From: Streptomyces sp. T12
GTDB lineage: Bacteria; Actinomycetota; Actinomycetes; Streptomycetales; Streptomycetaceae
NCBI RefSeq assembly: GCF_028736035.1
Contig: NZ_CP117866.1
Coordinates: 6,882,001 to 6,946,000 of the forward strand
Reading direction: 5' to 3'
Length of the DNA: 64,000 nt
The position numbers and the translations under genes were made by a program. Positions within the stretch are counted from its first letter, which is position 1. Each line of letters opens with the position of its first letter. The notes under the pieces were generated by a model. The model was not told the DNA's origin and did no database searches. It saw only the letters and a list, made by a program, of their open reading frames with translations. Below are positions 45,794-56,052 of the stretch, one piece after another.

Positions 45794-46171
45794 GTGCTGC
45801 AACCGCCGCATTCGTCCCTGCAGGTAGCTGCCGTTCCGGCCCAGCGGGTGCCAGTGCGAGACAGGGACCAAGACGCCCCGTGGCATACGGAGGCCGTGTG
45901 CCGCCGCGACGAGGCCGGCCTGTTCTTCGCCCCCTCAAAGGAGCCGACCGCGGCCCGCCTCTCCCGCGAGGAGGCGGCCAAGCGAGTCTGCGCCCGCTGT
46001 CCGGTCATGGTCGAGTGCCGCGAACATGCCCTTCTCCAGCCCGAACCGTACGGCGTCTGGGGCGGCCTCACCGCAGCAGAACGCCGAGTGGTCCTGGCAA
46101 GGCGCCGCCGCCGCGAAATGGAACTGAAGAAGGCGGCACGCGCGACGAACCGCATAGCGCAGGCGGGATAA
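45794..46171 (+). CDS. wblI: WhiB-family iron-sulfur regulator
   Basis: A 125-residue WhiB-like protein. The four cluster-binding cysteines are C36, C66, C69 and C75, and the GVWGG beta-turn lies at 87-91, followed by basic RRRRRE. Such proteins bind a [4Fe-4S] cluster and the principal sigma factor to control transcription. GTG 45794 has AGGAG at good spacing. The name wblI is assigned from synteny with glpX as I recall it from S. coelicolor. Confidence 0.85.
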   Translation: MLQPPHSSLQVAAVPAQRVPVRDRDQDAPWHTEAVCRRDEAGLFFAPSKEPTAARLSREEAAKRVCARCPVMVECREHALLQPEPYGVWGGLTAAERRVVLARRRRREMELKKAARATNRIAQAG

Positions 46172-46185
46172 CCGGCAAACAAAAT

Positions 46186-46213
46186 GGGCGCCCCCTCCGC
46201 ACCGGGGGCGCCC
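46186..46213. terminator. Terminator between wblI and glpX
   Basis: A perfect 10-bp stem, GGGCGCCCCC with GGGGGCGCCC, with an 8-base loop between converging genes. Confidence 0.85.
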
Positions 46214-46227
46214 AACGCCACTAAGCG

Positions 46228-47265
46228 CTACTTCGCCCTGTCGAAGTCGATCGCGCTGTAAGCCCGCAGCTTGCTCAGTCGGTGCTCGGATTCAATCCGC
46301 CGCACCGTCCCCGACTTCGACCGCATCACGATCGAGTCGGTGGTCGCGGTCTCCGACCGGTACCGCACGCCCCGCAGCAGCTCACCGTCGGTGATCCCGG
46401 TCGCGACGAAGAACACGTTGTCCCCGGCGACCAGGTCGTCGGTGAGCAGCACCCGGTCGAGGTCGTGCCCGGCGTCGATCGCCCGCTGCCGCTCCTCGTC
46501 GTCCTTCGGCCACAGCTTGCCCTGGATGGTGCCGCCGAGGCACTTCACGGCACAGGCCGAGATGATCCCCTCCGGCGTACCGCCGATGCCGAGCAGCATG
46601 TCGACGCCGGTGCCCTCGCGCAGTGCGTAGATGGACCCCGCGACATCGCCGTCGGAGATCAGCTTGATGCGCGCACCGGCATCCCGGATCTCCTTGATGA
46701 TGCCCTCGTGGCGAGGCCGGTCGAGGATGACGACGGTGACGTCCTCCGGCGTGGACCGCTTCGCCTTCGCGACCCGGCGGATGTTCACGGACACGGGCGC
46801 GTTGATGTCGACGAAGTCGGCGGCCTCGGGGCCGGTGACCAGCTTGTCCATGTAGAAGACGGCCGACGGGTCGAACATGGAGCCCCGGTCGGCCGCGGCC
46901 AGCACGGCGATCGCGTTGGGCATGCCCTTCGCGGTCAGGGTGGTCCCGTCGATCGGGTCGACGGCGATGTCGCACTCCGGCCCGGTCCCGTCGCCGACGC
47001 GCTCCCCGTTGAAGAGCATCGGTGCCTCGTCCTTCTCGCCCTCGCCGATGACGACCACGCCGTTCATCGACACGGTGGAGACGAGGGTCCGCATGGCGCG
47101 CACCGCGGCACCGTCGGCGCCGTTCTTGTCGCCGCGCCCCACCCAGCGGCCCGCGGCCATCGCCGCGGCTTCGGTCACGCGGACCAGTTCCAGGGCGAGG
47201 TTGCGGTCGGGGGCTTCGCTGGGTACTTCGAGCTCGGACGGCAGATGATGATGATTCTCGGTCAT
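46228..47265 (-). CDS. glpX: Class II fructose-1,6-bisphosphatase
   Basis: A 345-residue GlpX-type phosphatase catalysing the committed step of gluconeogenesis. Metal/phosphate-site motifs are [14 protein letters not shown] and [17 protein letters not shown], with [14 protein letters not shown] and [18 protein letters not shown] of the family. ATG 47263-47265. It faces wblI convergently and is divergent from the DUF4245 gene. Confidence 0.95.
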   Translation of the reverse strand: MTENHHHLPSELEVPSEAPDRNLALELVRVTEAAAMAAGRWVGRGDKNGADGAAVRAMRTLVSTVSMNGVVVIGEGEKDEAPMLFNGERVGDGTGPECDIAVDPIDGTTLTAKGMPNAIAVLAAADRGSMFDPSAVFYMDKLVTGPEAADFVDINAPVSVNIRRVAKAKRSTPEDVTVVILDRPRHEGIIKEIRDAGARIKLISDGDVAGSIYALREGTGVDMLLGIGGTPEGIISACAVKCLGGTIQGKLWPKDDEERQRAIDAGHDLDRVLLTDDLVAGDNVFFVATGITDGELLRGVRYRSETATTDSIVMRSKSGTVRRIESEHRLSKLRAYSAIDFDRAK

Positions 47266-47392
47266 CGAGGCGCACCTTTCTGATACGACGACGGCCGGAT
47301 GAGGGTGACGGCCCTGACTCTATCCTCGGGCGGGCAGTATGAGCAGGGGGCCCCACGGATGAGCAGGCGGGGCACCTGCGACGATAGGGGGC

Positions 47393-47914
47393 GTGGCAGG
47401 TTCGAACGGCAAGCAGAAGTCGGTCCGGAACATGGTCCTCTCCCTGGGAGTGACCGTGCTCGCGGCGGGAGTCATCTATCTCTTCGTCCCCCATGAGGAC
47501 GGCGCTCCCGACCTCCCGCGGGTCGACTACCGCGTCGAGCTGCTCACGGCCCGCCGCGCGGCGTCCTACCCCGTGGTCGCACCCCAGGGGCTGCCCGACA
47601 CCTGGAAGGCGACGTCCGTCCGCTTCAAGGGCGACGACTTCGACGCCTGGCACGTCGGCTTCCAGACCCCGGGCGGGGAGTACGTGCAGGTCGAGCAGTC
47701 GGCCGAGAAGCCGGCGACGTTCCTGGAGGAGGCCACCCAGGGCGGGCAGGCGACCAAGGTCACCGAGGAGATCGGCGGCCGGACGTGGACGCGGTACACG
47801 GGCGGCCGCTACGACGCGCTCGTGCACCAGGAGAAGGGCGCGACCACCGTGGTGGCGGGCACGGGGTCGTTCGATCAGCTGACGCAGATGGCGAAGGCGC
47901 TCAAGGCGGAGTGA
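47393..47914 (+). CDS. DUF4245 membrane-anchored protein
   Basis: A 173-residue protein with one N-terminal helix (MVLSLGVTVLAAGVIYLFVP) and an extracytoplasmic DUF4245 domain (LPRVDYRVELLTARRAASYPVV in two parts; APQGLPDTWKATSVRF; AWHVGFQTPGGEYVQVEQS; WTRYTGGRYDALVH). Function unknown. GTG 47393. Divergent from glpX, as in other Streptomyces. Confidence 0.85.
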   Translation: MAGSNGKQKSVRNMVLSLGVTVLAAGVIYLFVPHEDGAPDLPRVDYRVELLTARRAASYPVVAPQGLPDTWKATSVRFKGDDFDAWHVGFQTPGGEYVQVEQSAEKPATFLEEATQGGQATKVTEEIGGRTWTRYTGGRYDALVHQEKGATTVVAGTGSFDQLTQMAKALKAE

Positions 47915-47940
47915 CCGCCCCGCGCGACCTGGCTGACGAC

Positions 47941-47974
47941 GAAAGGCCCCCGGCGACACCGCCGGGGGCCTTTC
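47941..47974. terminator. Bidirectional terminator between the DUF4245 and nitroreductase genes
   Basis: GAAAGGCCCCCGGC and its perfect complement around a 6-base loop; T tracts on both strands. Confidence 0.88.
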
Positions 47975-48013
47975 GGGTGCGCGGGCTCGGCGCCCGCTGG
48001 GTGCTCGGGTCGG

Positions 48014-48604
48014 TCAGACCGTGGTGATGACCTCGTCGAACTCCAGGCGCGGGGAGCGCGGGTACCAGGCGTCGGGGCCCGGCTTGCCGATGTTGACGAC
48101 CATCAGCGGGGTGTGGTCGTCGTCCAGGAACTCCTTGCGGACGCCCTCGAAGTCGAAGCCGGTCATCGGGCCGGCGGCCAGCCCGGCGGCGCGGACGCCG
48201 ACGATGAAGTACGCGGCCTGCAGAGCGGCGTTCAGCGAGGCGGCGTTCTCGCGGGCCGCGCGCTCGCTGAAGAAGAGGTCCTTGGCCTGCGGGAACGCCG
48301 GGAAGAGGGCCGGCAGCTCCTCGTGGAACTCGTTGTCCGCGGACAGGATCGCGACCAGCGGGGCGGCGGCGGTCTTGGCCTGGTTGCCCTCGGCCATGTG
48401 CTGCACCAGGCGCTCACGGGCCTCGGCGGAGCGGACCAGGGTGATGCGCAGCGGGGTCTGGTTGAAGGCGGTGGGGCCGTACTTGACCAGGTCGTAGATC
48501 GCCTGGACCTGCTCTTCGGTCACCGGCTCGTCGGTGAAGCTGTTCGCGGTGCGGGCCTCGCGGAACAGCAGGTCCTGGGCGGCGGAGTCAAGAACGAGAG
48601 ACAT
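48014..48604 (-). CDS. Nitroreductase family protein (malonic semialdehyde reductase RutE-like)
   Basis: A 196-residue FMN-dependent nitroreductase-fold enzyme close to RutE: MSLVLDSAAQDLLFREARTA, YDLVKYGPTAFNQTPLRITLV, ALQAAYFIVGVRAAGLAAGPM and NIGKPGPDAWYPRSPRL. RutE reduces malonic semialdehyde from uracil breakdown, but no rut genes are nearby, so another NAD(P)H-dependent role is possible. ATG 48602-48604 chosen by family N-terminus; an upstream in-frame ATG adds 47 unrelated residues. Confidence 0.83.
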   Translation of the reverse strand: MSLVLDSAAQDLLFREARTANSFTDEPVTEEQVQAIYDLVKYGPTAFNQTPLRITLVRSAEARERLVQHMAEGNQAKTAAAPLVAILSADNEFHEELPALFPAFPQAKDLFFSERAARENAASLNAALQAAYFIVGVRAAGLAAGPMTGFDFEGVRKEFLDDDHTPLMVVNIGKPGPDAWYPRSPRLEFDEVITTV

Positions 48605-48760
48605 GCGTGAACCTTCTCGGGGTGTGCGGCGTGCGCGTGAAACGGACCCCGGAGTTAAACGGACCGGGGACCGGTTGTCGTCGTCGACGGTACGCGAGAC
48701 AAGTTCAAGCTTCAACAAAAAGCGGGGCGTGGTGATCCGCCTCACAACACCGTCCTGGCG

Positions 48761-49006
48761 TCAGGAGCCGTCCTCGCCGTCTTCCTGCTCGGCCTCGGCC
48801 ACGGCCTCCTCGGCCAGCGCCGCGTCCAGCCGCGCCCGTGCCCCGTCCAGCCAGCGCCGGCACACCTTGGCCAGCTCCTCGCCCCGCTCCCACAGCGCGA
48901 GGGACTCCTCCAGCGTCGTACCGCCCGCCTCCAGCCGCCGTACGACCTCGATCAGCTCGTCCCGGGCCTGCTCGTACCCGAGGGCCTCTTCCACCTTGCT
49001 GGTCAT
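48761..49006 (-). CDS. xseB: Exodeoxyribonuclease VII small subunit
   Basis: An 81-residue subunit with the typical [20 protein letters not shown] and [25 protein letters not shown] motifs, ending in an acidic tail. It joins XseA in a nuclease that degrades single-stranded DNA. It starts 9 bases after xseA, same strand. Confidence 0.93.
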   Translation of the reverse strand: MTSKVEEALGYEQARDELIEVVRRLEAGGTTLEESLALWERGEELAKVCRRWLDGARARLDAALAEEAVAEAEQEDGEDGS

Positions 49007-49015
49007 TCGCCCACC

Positions 49016-50269
49016 CTATGCATCGCTACGTGCATCGCTTGATCCATCGACTCGACTGCTTGATCCATCGACTCGTACGGAGAACTCACCCTCGGCGACC
49101 CGCGCGCGCAGCGCCTCGTCCGCCGTCACCTCGCCCGGGTCCCGGACCACATGCCCGTCGGCCTTCTGCAGCACCGCATACCCGCGCTTCAGGGTCGCCG
49201 CGGGGGAGAGGGCCACCACACGCGCGTGCGTGTGCGTCAGCTCCGACTCGGCGCGGTCCAGGAGGTGGCCGAGGCAGCGGCGGCTGCGGTCGAGGAGCGA
49301 GGCCACATGATCCGCGCGCTCGTCGATCATCCGGTGCGGATCCTCTATCGAGGGCCGCGCGAGGGCATGCGCGAGCCCGCGCTCCTCCCGGTCGATGTAC
49401 GCCTCGACACACCGCCGGGCCCGGTCACGCAGCATCCGCACCCGCTCGTACTCCTCGCCCACGTCCGGCACGACCTTCTTGGCCGCGTCGGTCGGAGTGG
49501 AGGCGCGCAGGTCGGCGACGTGGTCGAGGAGGGGATTGTCGGGCTCGTGCCCGATGGCGGACACGACCGGCGTACGACACGAGGCGACGGCCCGCACCAG
49601 CTGCTCGTCGGAGAAGGGCAGCAGATCCTCGACGCTCCCGCCCCCGCGGGCGACGATGATCACATCCACGTCGTCGATCTCGTCGAGCTCCTTCACCGCC
49701 TGCACGACCTGCGGTACGGCGTGCACGCCCTGCACGGGGACGTTGCGCACCTCGAAGCGGACGGCGGGCCAGCGGTGGCGGGCGTTCTCCAGCACGTCCC
49801 GCTCGGCGGCGGAGGCGCGTCCGCAGACCAGGCCGATCAGCTGGGGGAGGAAGGGCAGCGGCTTCTTCCGCTCCGGCGCGAACAGCCCCTCTGCGGCAAG
49901 GGCCTTCTTCAGCATCTCCAGCCGGGCGAGGAGCTCGCCGACGCCGACGGGCTTTATCTCGGTGGCGCGCAGGGAGAGCTGGCCACGGGGCGCGTACCAC
50001 TCGGGCTTGGCGAGTACGACGACGCGGGCGCCCTCGCTCACCACGCCGGCGACGGCGTCGAAGACCTGCCGATAGCAGGTCACGCTGACGGAGATGTCGT
50101 ACGACGGATCCCGCAACGTCAGAAACACCACGCCGGCGCCGGGCCGCCGCGACAACTGCGTGATCTGTCCCTCGACCCACACCGCCCCGAGCCGATCGAT
50201 CCACCCCCCGATGAGCCGCGACACCTCACCGACGGGCAGGGGCGATTCGGGAGACGTGTTCACAGCCAT
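49016..50269 (-). CDS. xseA: Exodeoxyribonuclease VII large subunit
   Basis: A 417-residue catalytic subunit: N-terminal OB fold ([25 protein letters not shown] in two parts), nuclease core [20 protein letters not shown] and [16 protein letters not shown], and a coiled-coil region, then [12 protein letters not shown]. The last 14 residues derive from an 18-bp direct duplication (RVDGSS repeated), so the tail is recent. ATG 50267-50269. It diverges from ispH. Confidence 0.94.
   Translation of the reverse strand: MAVNTSPESPLPVGEVSRLIGGWIDRLGAVWVEGQITQLSRRPGAGVVFLTLRDPSYDISVSVTCYRQVFDAVAGVVSEGARVVVLAKPEWYAPRGQLSLRATEIKPVGVGELLARLEMLKKALAAEGLFAPERKKPLPFLPQLIGLVCGRASAAERDVLENARHRWPAVRFEVRNVPVQGVHAVPQVVQAVKELDEIDDVDVIIVARGGGSVEDLLPFSDEQLVRAVASCRTPVVSAIGHEPDNPLLDHVADLRASTPTDAAKKVVPDVGEEYERVRMLRDRARRCVEAYIDREERGLAHALARPSIEDPHRMIDERADHVASLLDRSRRCLGHLLDRAESELTHTHARVVALSPAATLKRGYAVLQKADGHVVRDPGEVTADEALRARVAEGEFSVRVDGSSSRVDGSSDARSDA
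49037..49075. repeat. 18-bp direct duplication in the xseA 3' end
   Basis: GCTTGATCCATCGACTCG at 49037-49054 and 49058-49075 with three bases between. The 21-bp period preserves the frame and repeats the residues SRVDGSS. Confidence 0.85.
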
Positions 50270-50478
50270 GCGCCGAGCGTAACGGCCACCACCGACAACA
50301 CGGCCCAGCCCAACCGGGAGCCCCAGCCGAGGGCCTGCCCGGCGCGGGTGGGCAGCCCCCAGACGGGCTGAGTGCCCACACCTGAGCCGGTGCCCCACCC
50401 GTCGCGCCGTTTCCCACCCCTCACAGCCTGCCGTCAGTCTCCCCACCAACCCGTCACCCACGCGATACCCACGCGATC

Positions 50479-50506
50479 TTCGACCCCCCGAACGCACCCT
50501 TACGAT
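50479..50506 (+). promoter_or_regulatory. Candidate leaderless promoter of ispH
   Basis: TTCGAC at 50479-50484 and TACGAT at 50501-50506 with a 16-base spacer; ATG 50514 follows seven bases after the -10 box and lacks a ribosome site, as expected for a leaderless message. Confidence 0.45.
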
Positions 50507-50513
50507 GGGACGC

Positions 50514-51533
50514 ATGACTGCTTCGTCTGGCCGCCGTGTCCTGCTCGCCGCCCCCCGTGGCTACTGCGCGGGTGTGGACCGCGCCGTGATCGCCGTCGAG
50601 AAAGCCCTGGAGCAGTACGGCGCTCCGGTGTACGTCCGGCACGAGATCGTCCACAACAAGTACGTCGTACAGACCCTGGAGAAGAAGGGCGCCGTCTTCG
50701 TCGAGCGCACGGAGGAGGTGCCGCCGGGCAACATCGTGATGTTCTCGGCGCACGGCGTGGCCCCCGTCGTCCACGAGGAGGCCGCGCGCGGCCAACTCGC
50801 CACCATCGACGCGACCTGCCCGCTGGTCACCAAGGTCCACAAGGAAGCCGTCCGCTTCGCCAACGAGGACTACGACATCCTCCTGATCGGGCACGAGGGC
50901 CACGAAGAGGTCATCGGTACGTCCGGCGAGGCCCCCGACCACATCCAGCTCGTCGACGGCCCGGCCGACGTCGCCAAGGTCGAGGTCCGTGACCCGTCGA
51001 AGATCGTGTGGCTGTCCCAGACCACCCTGTCCGTCGACGAGACCATGGAGACCGTCGACGCGCTGAAGGAGAAGTTCCCGCAGCTGATCTCCCCGCCCAG
51101 CGACGACATCTGCTACGCCACGCAGAACCGCCAGCTCGCGGTGAAGCAGATGGGCGCCGAGGCCGAGCTGGTCATCGTGGTCGGCTCGCGCAACTCCTCC
51201 AACTCCAAGCGGCTGGTCGAGGTCGCCAAGCTGGCCGGCTCGCGCGAGGCCTACCTCGTGGACTTCGCGAGCGAGATCGACGAGGCCTGGCTGGAGGGCG
51301 TGACGACGGTGGGCGTCACCTCCGGCGCGTCCGTCCCGGAGGTGCTCGTCGAGGAGGTCCTGGAGTGGCTCGCCCAGCGCGGCTACGGCGACGTCGAGCT
51401 CGTCAAGGCGGCCGAGGAGTCCATCACCTTCTCCCTGCCGAAGGAGCTGCGCCGCGATCTGCGCGAGGAGGCGGCGGCGCTGATCGCCGAGCGCACGGGG
51501 GCCGATGGTGGCTCCGGCGACTCCGGGGAGTGA
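50514..51533 (+). CDS. ispH: 4-hydroxy-3-methylbut-2-enyl diphosphate reductase
   Basis: A 339-residue [4Fe-4S] enzyme catalysing the last MEP-pathway step to IPP and DMAPP. The three cluster cysteines are in [10 protein letters not shown] (C18), [11 protein letters not shown] and [16 protein letters not shown] and [15 protein letters not shown] segments are present. It feeds precursors to UppS, encoded 41 kb away in this window. ATG 50505 is also in frame. Confidence 0.95.
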   Translation: MTASSGRRVLLAAPRGYCAGVDRAVIAVEKALEQYGAPVYVRHEIVHNKYVVQTLEKKGAVFVERTEEVPPGNIVMFSAHGVAPVVHEEAARGQLATIDATCPLVTKVHKEAVRFANEDYDILLIGHEGHEEVIGTSGEAPDHIQLVDGPADVAKVEVRDPSKIVWLSQTTLSVDETMETVDALKEKFPQLISPPSDDICYATQNRQLAVKQMGAEAELVIVVGSRNSSNSKRLVEVAKLAGSREAYLVDFASEIDEAWLEGVTTVGVTSGASVPEVLVEEVLEWLAQRGYGDVELVKAAEESITFSLPKELRRDLREEAAALIAERTGADGGSGDSGE

Positions 51534-51562
51534 CCGTCAGTCCCGCGTCGTAACGTAGGGCC

Positions 51563-52312
51563 ATGCAGATCTTCGGCTTGGACATCGGTGGATCCGGGAT
51601 CAAGGGCGCCCCGGTGGATCTGGACAGGGGCGATCTCGCCCAGGAGCGCTTCAAGGTGCTCACTCCGCAACCGGCCACTCCCGACGGGGTGGCCGACGGC
51701 GTGAAGCAGGTCGTCGAGCACTACGGCTGGGCGGGGCCGGTCGGGCTGACGTTCCCCGGCGTGGTCACCGACGGATCCACGATCCGTACGGCGGCGAACG
51801 TCGACAGAAGCTGGATCGACACCGACGCGCGCGCGTTGTTCAGCGAGCGCCTCGGCGGCCTCCCGGTGACGGTGGTCAACGACGCGGACGCGGCCGGCGT
51901 GGCCGAGATGCACTTCGGCGCGGGCCGCGACCGCAGAGGCACCGTGATCCTCCTCACCTTCGGCACGGGCATCGGCAGCGCGCTGTTCGTCGACGGCGCC
52001 CTGGTCCCCAACACCGAGCTGGGCCACCTCGAACTCCACGGCCACGACGCCGAGAAGCGCGCCTCCAGCAAAGCCAAGGAGGACGAGGAGCTGACCTGGG
52101 AGCACTGGGCCCACCGCGTCCAGAAGTACCTCGCCCATGTCGAGATGCTGTTCTCCCCGGAGCTGTTCATCATCGGCGGCGGGGTGAGCCGCAAGTCCCA
52201 CAAGTTCCTGCACTACATCGAGGGCATCAAGGCGGAGATCGTCCCGGCGCAGCTGCAGAACAACGCGGGGATCGTGGGGGCGGCGATGCGGGCGGCGGAG
52301 AAGGACGGCTGA
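51563..52312 (+). CDS. ppgK: Polyphosphate glucokinase
   Basis: A 249-residue ROK-type kinase that phosphorylates glucose with polyphosphate or ATP. The phosphate motif IFGLDIGGSGIKGAPVDL, VNDADAAGVAEMHFG (sugar-binding Asn-Asp) and ILLTFGTGIGSALFVDG are typical of PpgK; FIIGGGVSRKSHKFLHY follows. ATG 51563 after a short spacer; a TAACGT box just upstream may make it leaderless. The 3' end runs into an 11-bp minisatellite. Confidence 0.93.
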   Translation: MQIFGLDIGGSGIKGAPVDLDRGDLAQERFKVLTPQPATPDGVADGVKQVVEHYGWAGPVGLTFPGVVTDGSTIRTAANVDRSWIDTDARALFSERLGGLPVTVVNDADAAGVAEMHFGAGRDRRGTVILLTFGTGIGSALFVDGALVPNTELGHLELHGHDAEKRASSKAKEDEELTWEHWAHRVQKYLAHVEMLFSPELFIIGGGVSRKSHKFLHYIEGIKAEIVPAQLQNNAGIVGAAMRAAEKDG

Positions 52313-52357
52313 GGGACGGCTCCAGGACGGCTGAAGGACGGCCGAAAAGGATGGCTG
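52301..52357. repeat. 11-bp minisatellite at the ppgK 3' end
   Basis: Five imperfect units of AAGGACGGCTG; the first forms the ppgK C-terminus and stop region, the others lie in the gap before the DUF6542 gene. Confidence 0.8.
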
Positions 52358-52375
52358 AAGGGCGACTGGCGACGC

Positions 52376-53221
52376 TCACACGGACCGGCGGCGGGCCGCC
52401 GCCCTGCGCACCATCAGACGGACCCTTCGTACGGTCACGATGAGACCGGTGATCAGCGTCCCCCCGTACAGCCACCCGGCCTGAGTGGCGAGGGCGGTCA
52501 CGATCCCCATCAGGTGACCGCCGATCCCCCCGCCCTGGTCGGCCACCGGAACCAGCCCCACGGCGAAGGCGATCGGCACGACCACCGGCGCGGTCATCAG
52601 GTCGCCCCTGCGCACCCAGACCGCGGTCAGCACGCACACCGGCAGGAACAGCACGCTGTACACCGTGAGTGACGACCCGAACAGCAGCGCGTCGAGGTGG
52701 CCGAGCAGGAACATCACGGCACTGCAGAACAGGCCGCCGCCCAGGCCGGTGAGCCGGGGGTTGGGAAACCGGCGCACAGCCTGCGGCGCGGGAGACGTCC
52801 CGGGCCGCCGTACCACCGCTGCCGCCGGGGCCGTACCCGGGCGGCGCTGGGAGACGGGCCGGGGCGACCGGGCGGCGGGCTGGGCGGATGAGGCGGCTCG
52901 GGATGGCCGGGCGGGGCGGGAGGGCCGTGCCGCCGGCGCGGACCCGGATGACCGGGGCGGCCAGACGGACCGGTCCGAACCGCTCACACCCCTTGCGGCG
53001 CCGCCGCCCCCACCTCGCGCGAACCCGCCCGCGCCGCGCCTCGTACGACCTTCGCCCCGCTCCACACTGTCCCCGTCCGGCGCGAACCCGCGCTCACCCC
53101 GCGCGAACCCGCCCTGGCCCCGCCCCGCACCACCCCCACCCCGCGCCGCCTGTGGCGGCAACGGAGGCGGCGTAACGCGTCGCGAGTCATACCCGGCAGG
53201 TCGCGCCCTGTCTGGCTCCAC
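52376..53221 (-). CDS. DUF6542 membrane protein with long disordered N-terminus
   Basis: A 281-residue protein. About 150 Gly/Arg/Pro/Ala-rich residues with no predicted fold precede a four-helix membrane domain (LTGLGGGLFCSAVMFLLGHL, TVYSVLFLPVCVLTAVWV, APVVVPIAFAVGLVPVA, IVTALATQAGWLYGGTLITG). The family is restricted to actinomycetes; function unknown. ATG at 53219-53221. It diverges from ychF. Confidence 0.75.
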   Translation of the reverse strand: MEPDRARPAGYDSRRVTPPPLPPQAARGGGGAGRGQGGFARGERGFAPDGDSVERGEGRTRRGAGGFARGGGGGAARGVSGSDRSVWPPRSSGSAPAARPSRPARPSRAASSAQPAARSPRPVSQRRPGTAPAAAVVRRPGTSPAPQAVRRFPNPRLTGLGGGLFCSAVMFLLGHLDALLFGSSLTVYSVLFLPVCVLTAVWVRRGDLMTAPVVVPIAFAVGLVPVADQGGGIGGHLMGIVTALATQAGWLYGGTLITGLIVTVRRVRLMVRRAAARRRSV

Positions 53222-53446
53222 TGGACCAACCTAGGTCGGTTTATGTGGTGAATCGGCCCTCAGACACGCCCTGGGGTCGACCTTGGCCACGTGTTCGAGA
53301 CGAGGGCACTCGGCCGCCGGGGTCCGCTCCGGTACGCCGTAGACTGGTGGATCGGCCCGTGCATCTGCATCATCTGCATCGAAGATCGAAGAAGGACCGG
53401 GCCCCAGCCAGCCCCTGAAGTCCTCTCACGTACGGGAAGTCGCAAC

Positions 53447-54535
<1,089 letters not shown>

Positions 54536-54543
54536 GCAGCTCA

Positions 54544-54575
54544 GAAGGGCCGGTCTCGGGAGAGGCCGGCCCTTC
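54544..54575. terminator. Terminator between ychF and the act cluster
   Basis: A 10-bp stem (GAAGGGCCGG with CCGGCCCTTC) between converging genes, just past the ychF stop. Confidence 0.8.
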
Positions 54576-54614
54576 GGCATTCCCGTGCTCGGTCGGTGCC
54601 GACGTCTCCGGCGC

Positions 54615-55055
54615 TCAGGCGGGGAAGACGTGGTCGTGGGTGACGTGGCGGGATCGCAGGAGCAGTTCGTCGTCCTCGCCGCGGACCAGGACGTCGTGGA
54701 CGACGCAGCTCGGGCCGAACTCGGGCTCCTTGACGTCGGCGTGGACGGTGAGGACCAGGCAGTAGCTCGTCGCCGTGATCGAGCCGTCGGCCGCCTCGCT
54801 CAGCGCCACGTGGTTGAACCAGTGCCGACGCTGGATCTTGCTCGCGTCGAACTTGCGGTGGAAGTCCTCCAGGACGGCGATGATCCCGGCACGGGTATGG
54901 GCGGCGGGCAGCGACGGGGAGTGCTTGAACTCGCCGTCCTCGGTGAAGGTCGCGGCGTAGCCGGCGAAGTCGCGGCCGTCCAGCTTCTGCATCTGGTGGC
55001 CGTAGAACGACAGGACCTCGGCGTACAGGCCGGTGGGAAGCGCTGTGATGGTCAT
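54615..55055 (-). CDS. actVIA: ActVI-ORFA-like SnoaL/NTF2-fold protein
   Basis: A 146-residue NTF2/SnoaL-like protein (YAEVLSFYGHQMQKLDGRDF, YAATFTEDGEFKHSP, HRKFDASKIQRRHWFNHVAL). In actinorhodin biosynthesis ActVI-ORFA assists the pyran-ring reductions; its exact chemistry is unsettled. ATG 55053-55055. It is read away from actVI-1 across a 73-base gap with SARP repeats, as in the act cluster, and converges with ychF. Confidence 0.85.
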   Translation of the reverse strand: MTITALPTGLYAEVLSFYGHQMQKLDGRDFAGYAATFTEDGEFKHSPSLPAAHTRAGIIAVLEDFHRKFDASKIQRRHWFNHVALSEAADGSITATSYCLVLTVHADVKEPEFGPSCVVHDVLVRGEDDELLLRSRHVTHDHVFPA

Positions 55056-55078
55056 GCGGCCACGGTCGCCCCGTGGCC

Positions 55079-55107
55079 TCGAAGTCCGCTCGAGCCGGGT
55101 TCGAGTT
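55079..55107. promoter_or_regulatory. SARP (ActII-ORF4-type) binding repeats
   Basis: Three heptamers, TCGAAGT (55079), TCGAGCC (55090) and TCGAGTT (55101), start at exact 11-base spacing in the gap between actVI-ORFA and actVI-1. SARP activators bind TCGAG-type heptamer direct repeats at this period; the ActII-ORF4 gene itself would be outside the window. Confidence 0.78.
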
Positions 55108-55128
55108 GGCCCTGCCAGCCTCGACGTC

Positions 55129-56052
55129 ATGAGCACCGTGACAGTGATCGGGGCGGGCACGATCGGCCTGGGATGGATCAATCTGTTCAGCGCCTGCGGG
55201 CTGACCGTACGGGTCAACAGCCGCAGGCCTGACGCCCGGCGCATCGTGCGCGAGGGGCTCGAACTGTTCTCCCCGGGCCGGGCGGACGAGCTGGCGGCGC
55301 GGATCGAGTTCGAGCCGGACGTCGGCAGGGCGGTGGCCGGAGCGGACCTCGTCTCCGAGAACGCCCCCGACGACCTGCCCCTCAAGCAGCGGCTGTTCGC
55401 CGAGATCGGCGAGGCCGCCCCACCCCACGCCCTCGTACTGTCCTCGACGTCGAAACTGCTCCCCGACGATCTGAGCCGGGACATGCCCGGACCGGGCAGG
55501 CTGGTCGTCGCCCATCCCTTCAACCCGCCGCACATCGTTCCGCTGGTCGAGGTGATCGGCGGGGAACGCACCGACCCGGCGGCCGTCGAAAGGGCGGTGG
55601 CCTTCCTCAAGTCGGTCGGGCGGACCCCCGTCGTGCTGCGCAGGGCGCTGCCGGGCTTCGCCGCCAACCGGCTGCAGTCCGCGCTGCTGCGCGAGAGCAT
55701 CCACCTCGTCCTCGAAGGCGTGGTGACCGTCGAGGAGCTCGACCGCATCGTCACCGACTCGATCGGGCTGCGCTGGTCCACCATCGGACCGTTCCACGCG
55801 TTCCACCTGGGCGGCGGTCCGGGCGGCCTGCGCAAATGGCTCGAGCATCTCGGCAGCGGCCTCGAACAGGGCTGGCGTGGGCTCGGACAGCCCGCCCTCA
55901 CCCCCGAGGCCGTCGAGACCGTGGTCGAGCAGACCGAAGCCGCCTACGGCGACCGGACCTATGCCGAGCTGGTCCGGGACCGTGACGACCGGCACCACGC
56001 CGTACTGGCCGCCCTGGGGCGGACCGGGCAGTCCCAGGAGGAGAAGAAGTGA
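55129..56052 (+). CDS. actVI1: ActVI-ORF1: 3-hydroxyacyl-CoA dehydrogenase-type ketoreductase
   Basis: A 307-residue NAD(P)-dependent reductase. N-terminal Rossmann motif VIGAGTIGLGW, the SENAPDDLPLKQRLF and VAHPFNPPHIVPLVE catalytic segments, and a helical C-terminal domain (VLRRALPGFAANRLQSALLR) fit the 3-hydroxyacyl-CoA dehydrogenase family. ActVI-1 sets the C-3 stereocentre on the route to (S)-DNPA. Same length as the S. coelicolor enzyme as I recall it. TGATG overlap with the next gene. Confidence 0.9.
   Translation: MSTVTVIGAGTIGLGWINLFSACGLTVRVNSRRPDARRIVREGLELFSPGRADELAARIEFEPDVGRAVAGADLVSENAPDDLPLKQRLFAEIGEAAPPHALVLSSTSKLLPDDLSRDMPGPGRLVVAHPFNPPHIVPLVEVIGGERTDPAAVERAVAFLKSVGRTPVVLRRALPGFAANRLQSALLRESIHLVLEGVVTVEELDRIVTDSIGLRWSTIGPFHAFHLGGGPGGLRKWLEHLGSGLEQGWRGLGQPALTPEAVETVVEQTEAAYGDRTYAELVRDRDDRHHAVLAALGRTGQSQEEKK

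Noticed and set aside
54615..55901. A 428-residue minus-strand frame extending the ActVI-ORFA-like gene
   Set aside because: The extra N-terminal part lies antisense to actVI-1 and across the SARP repeats; family length supports the ATG at 55055.
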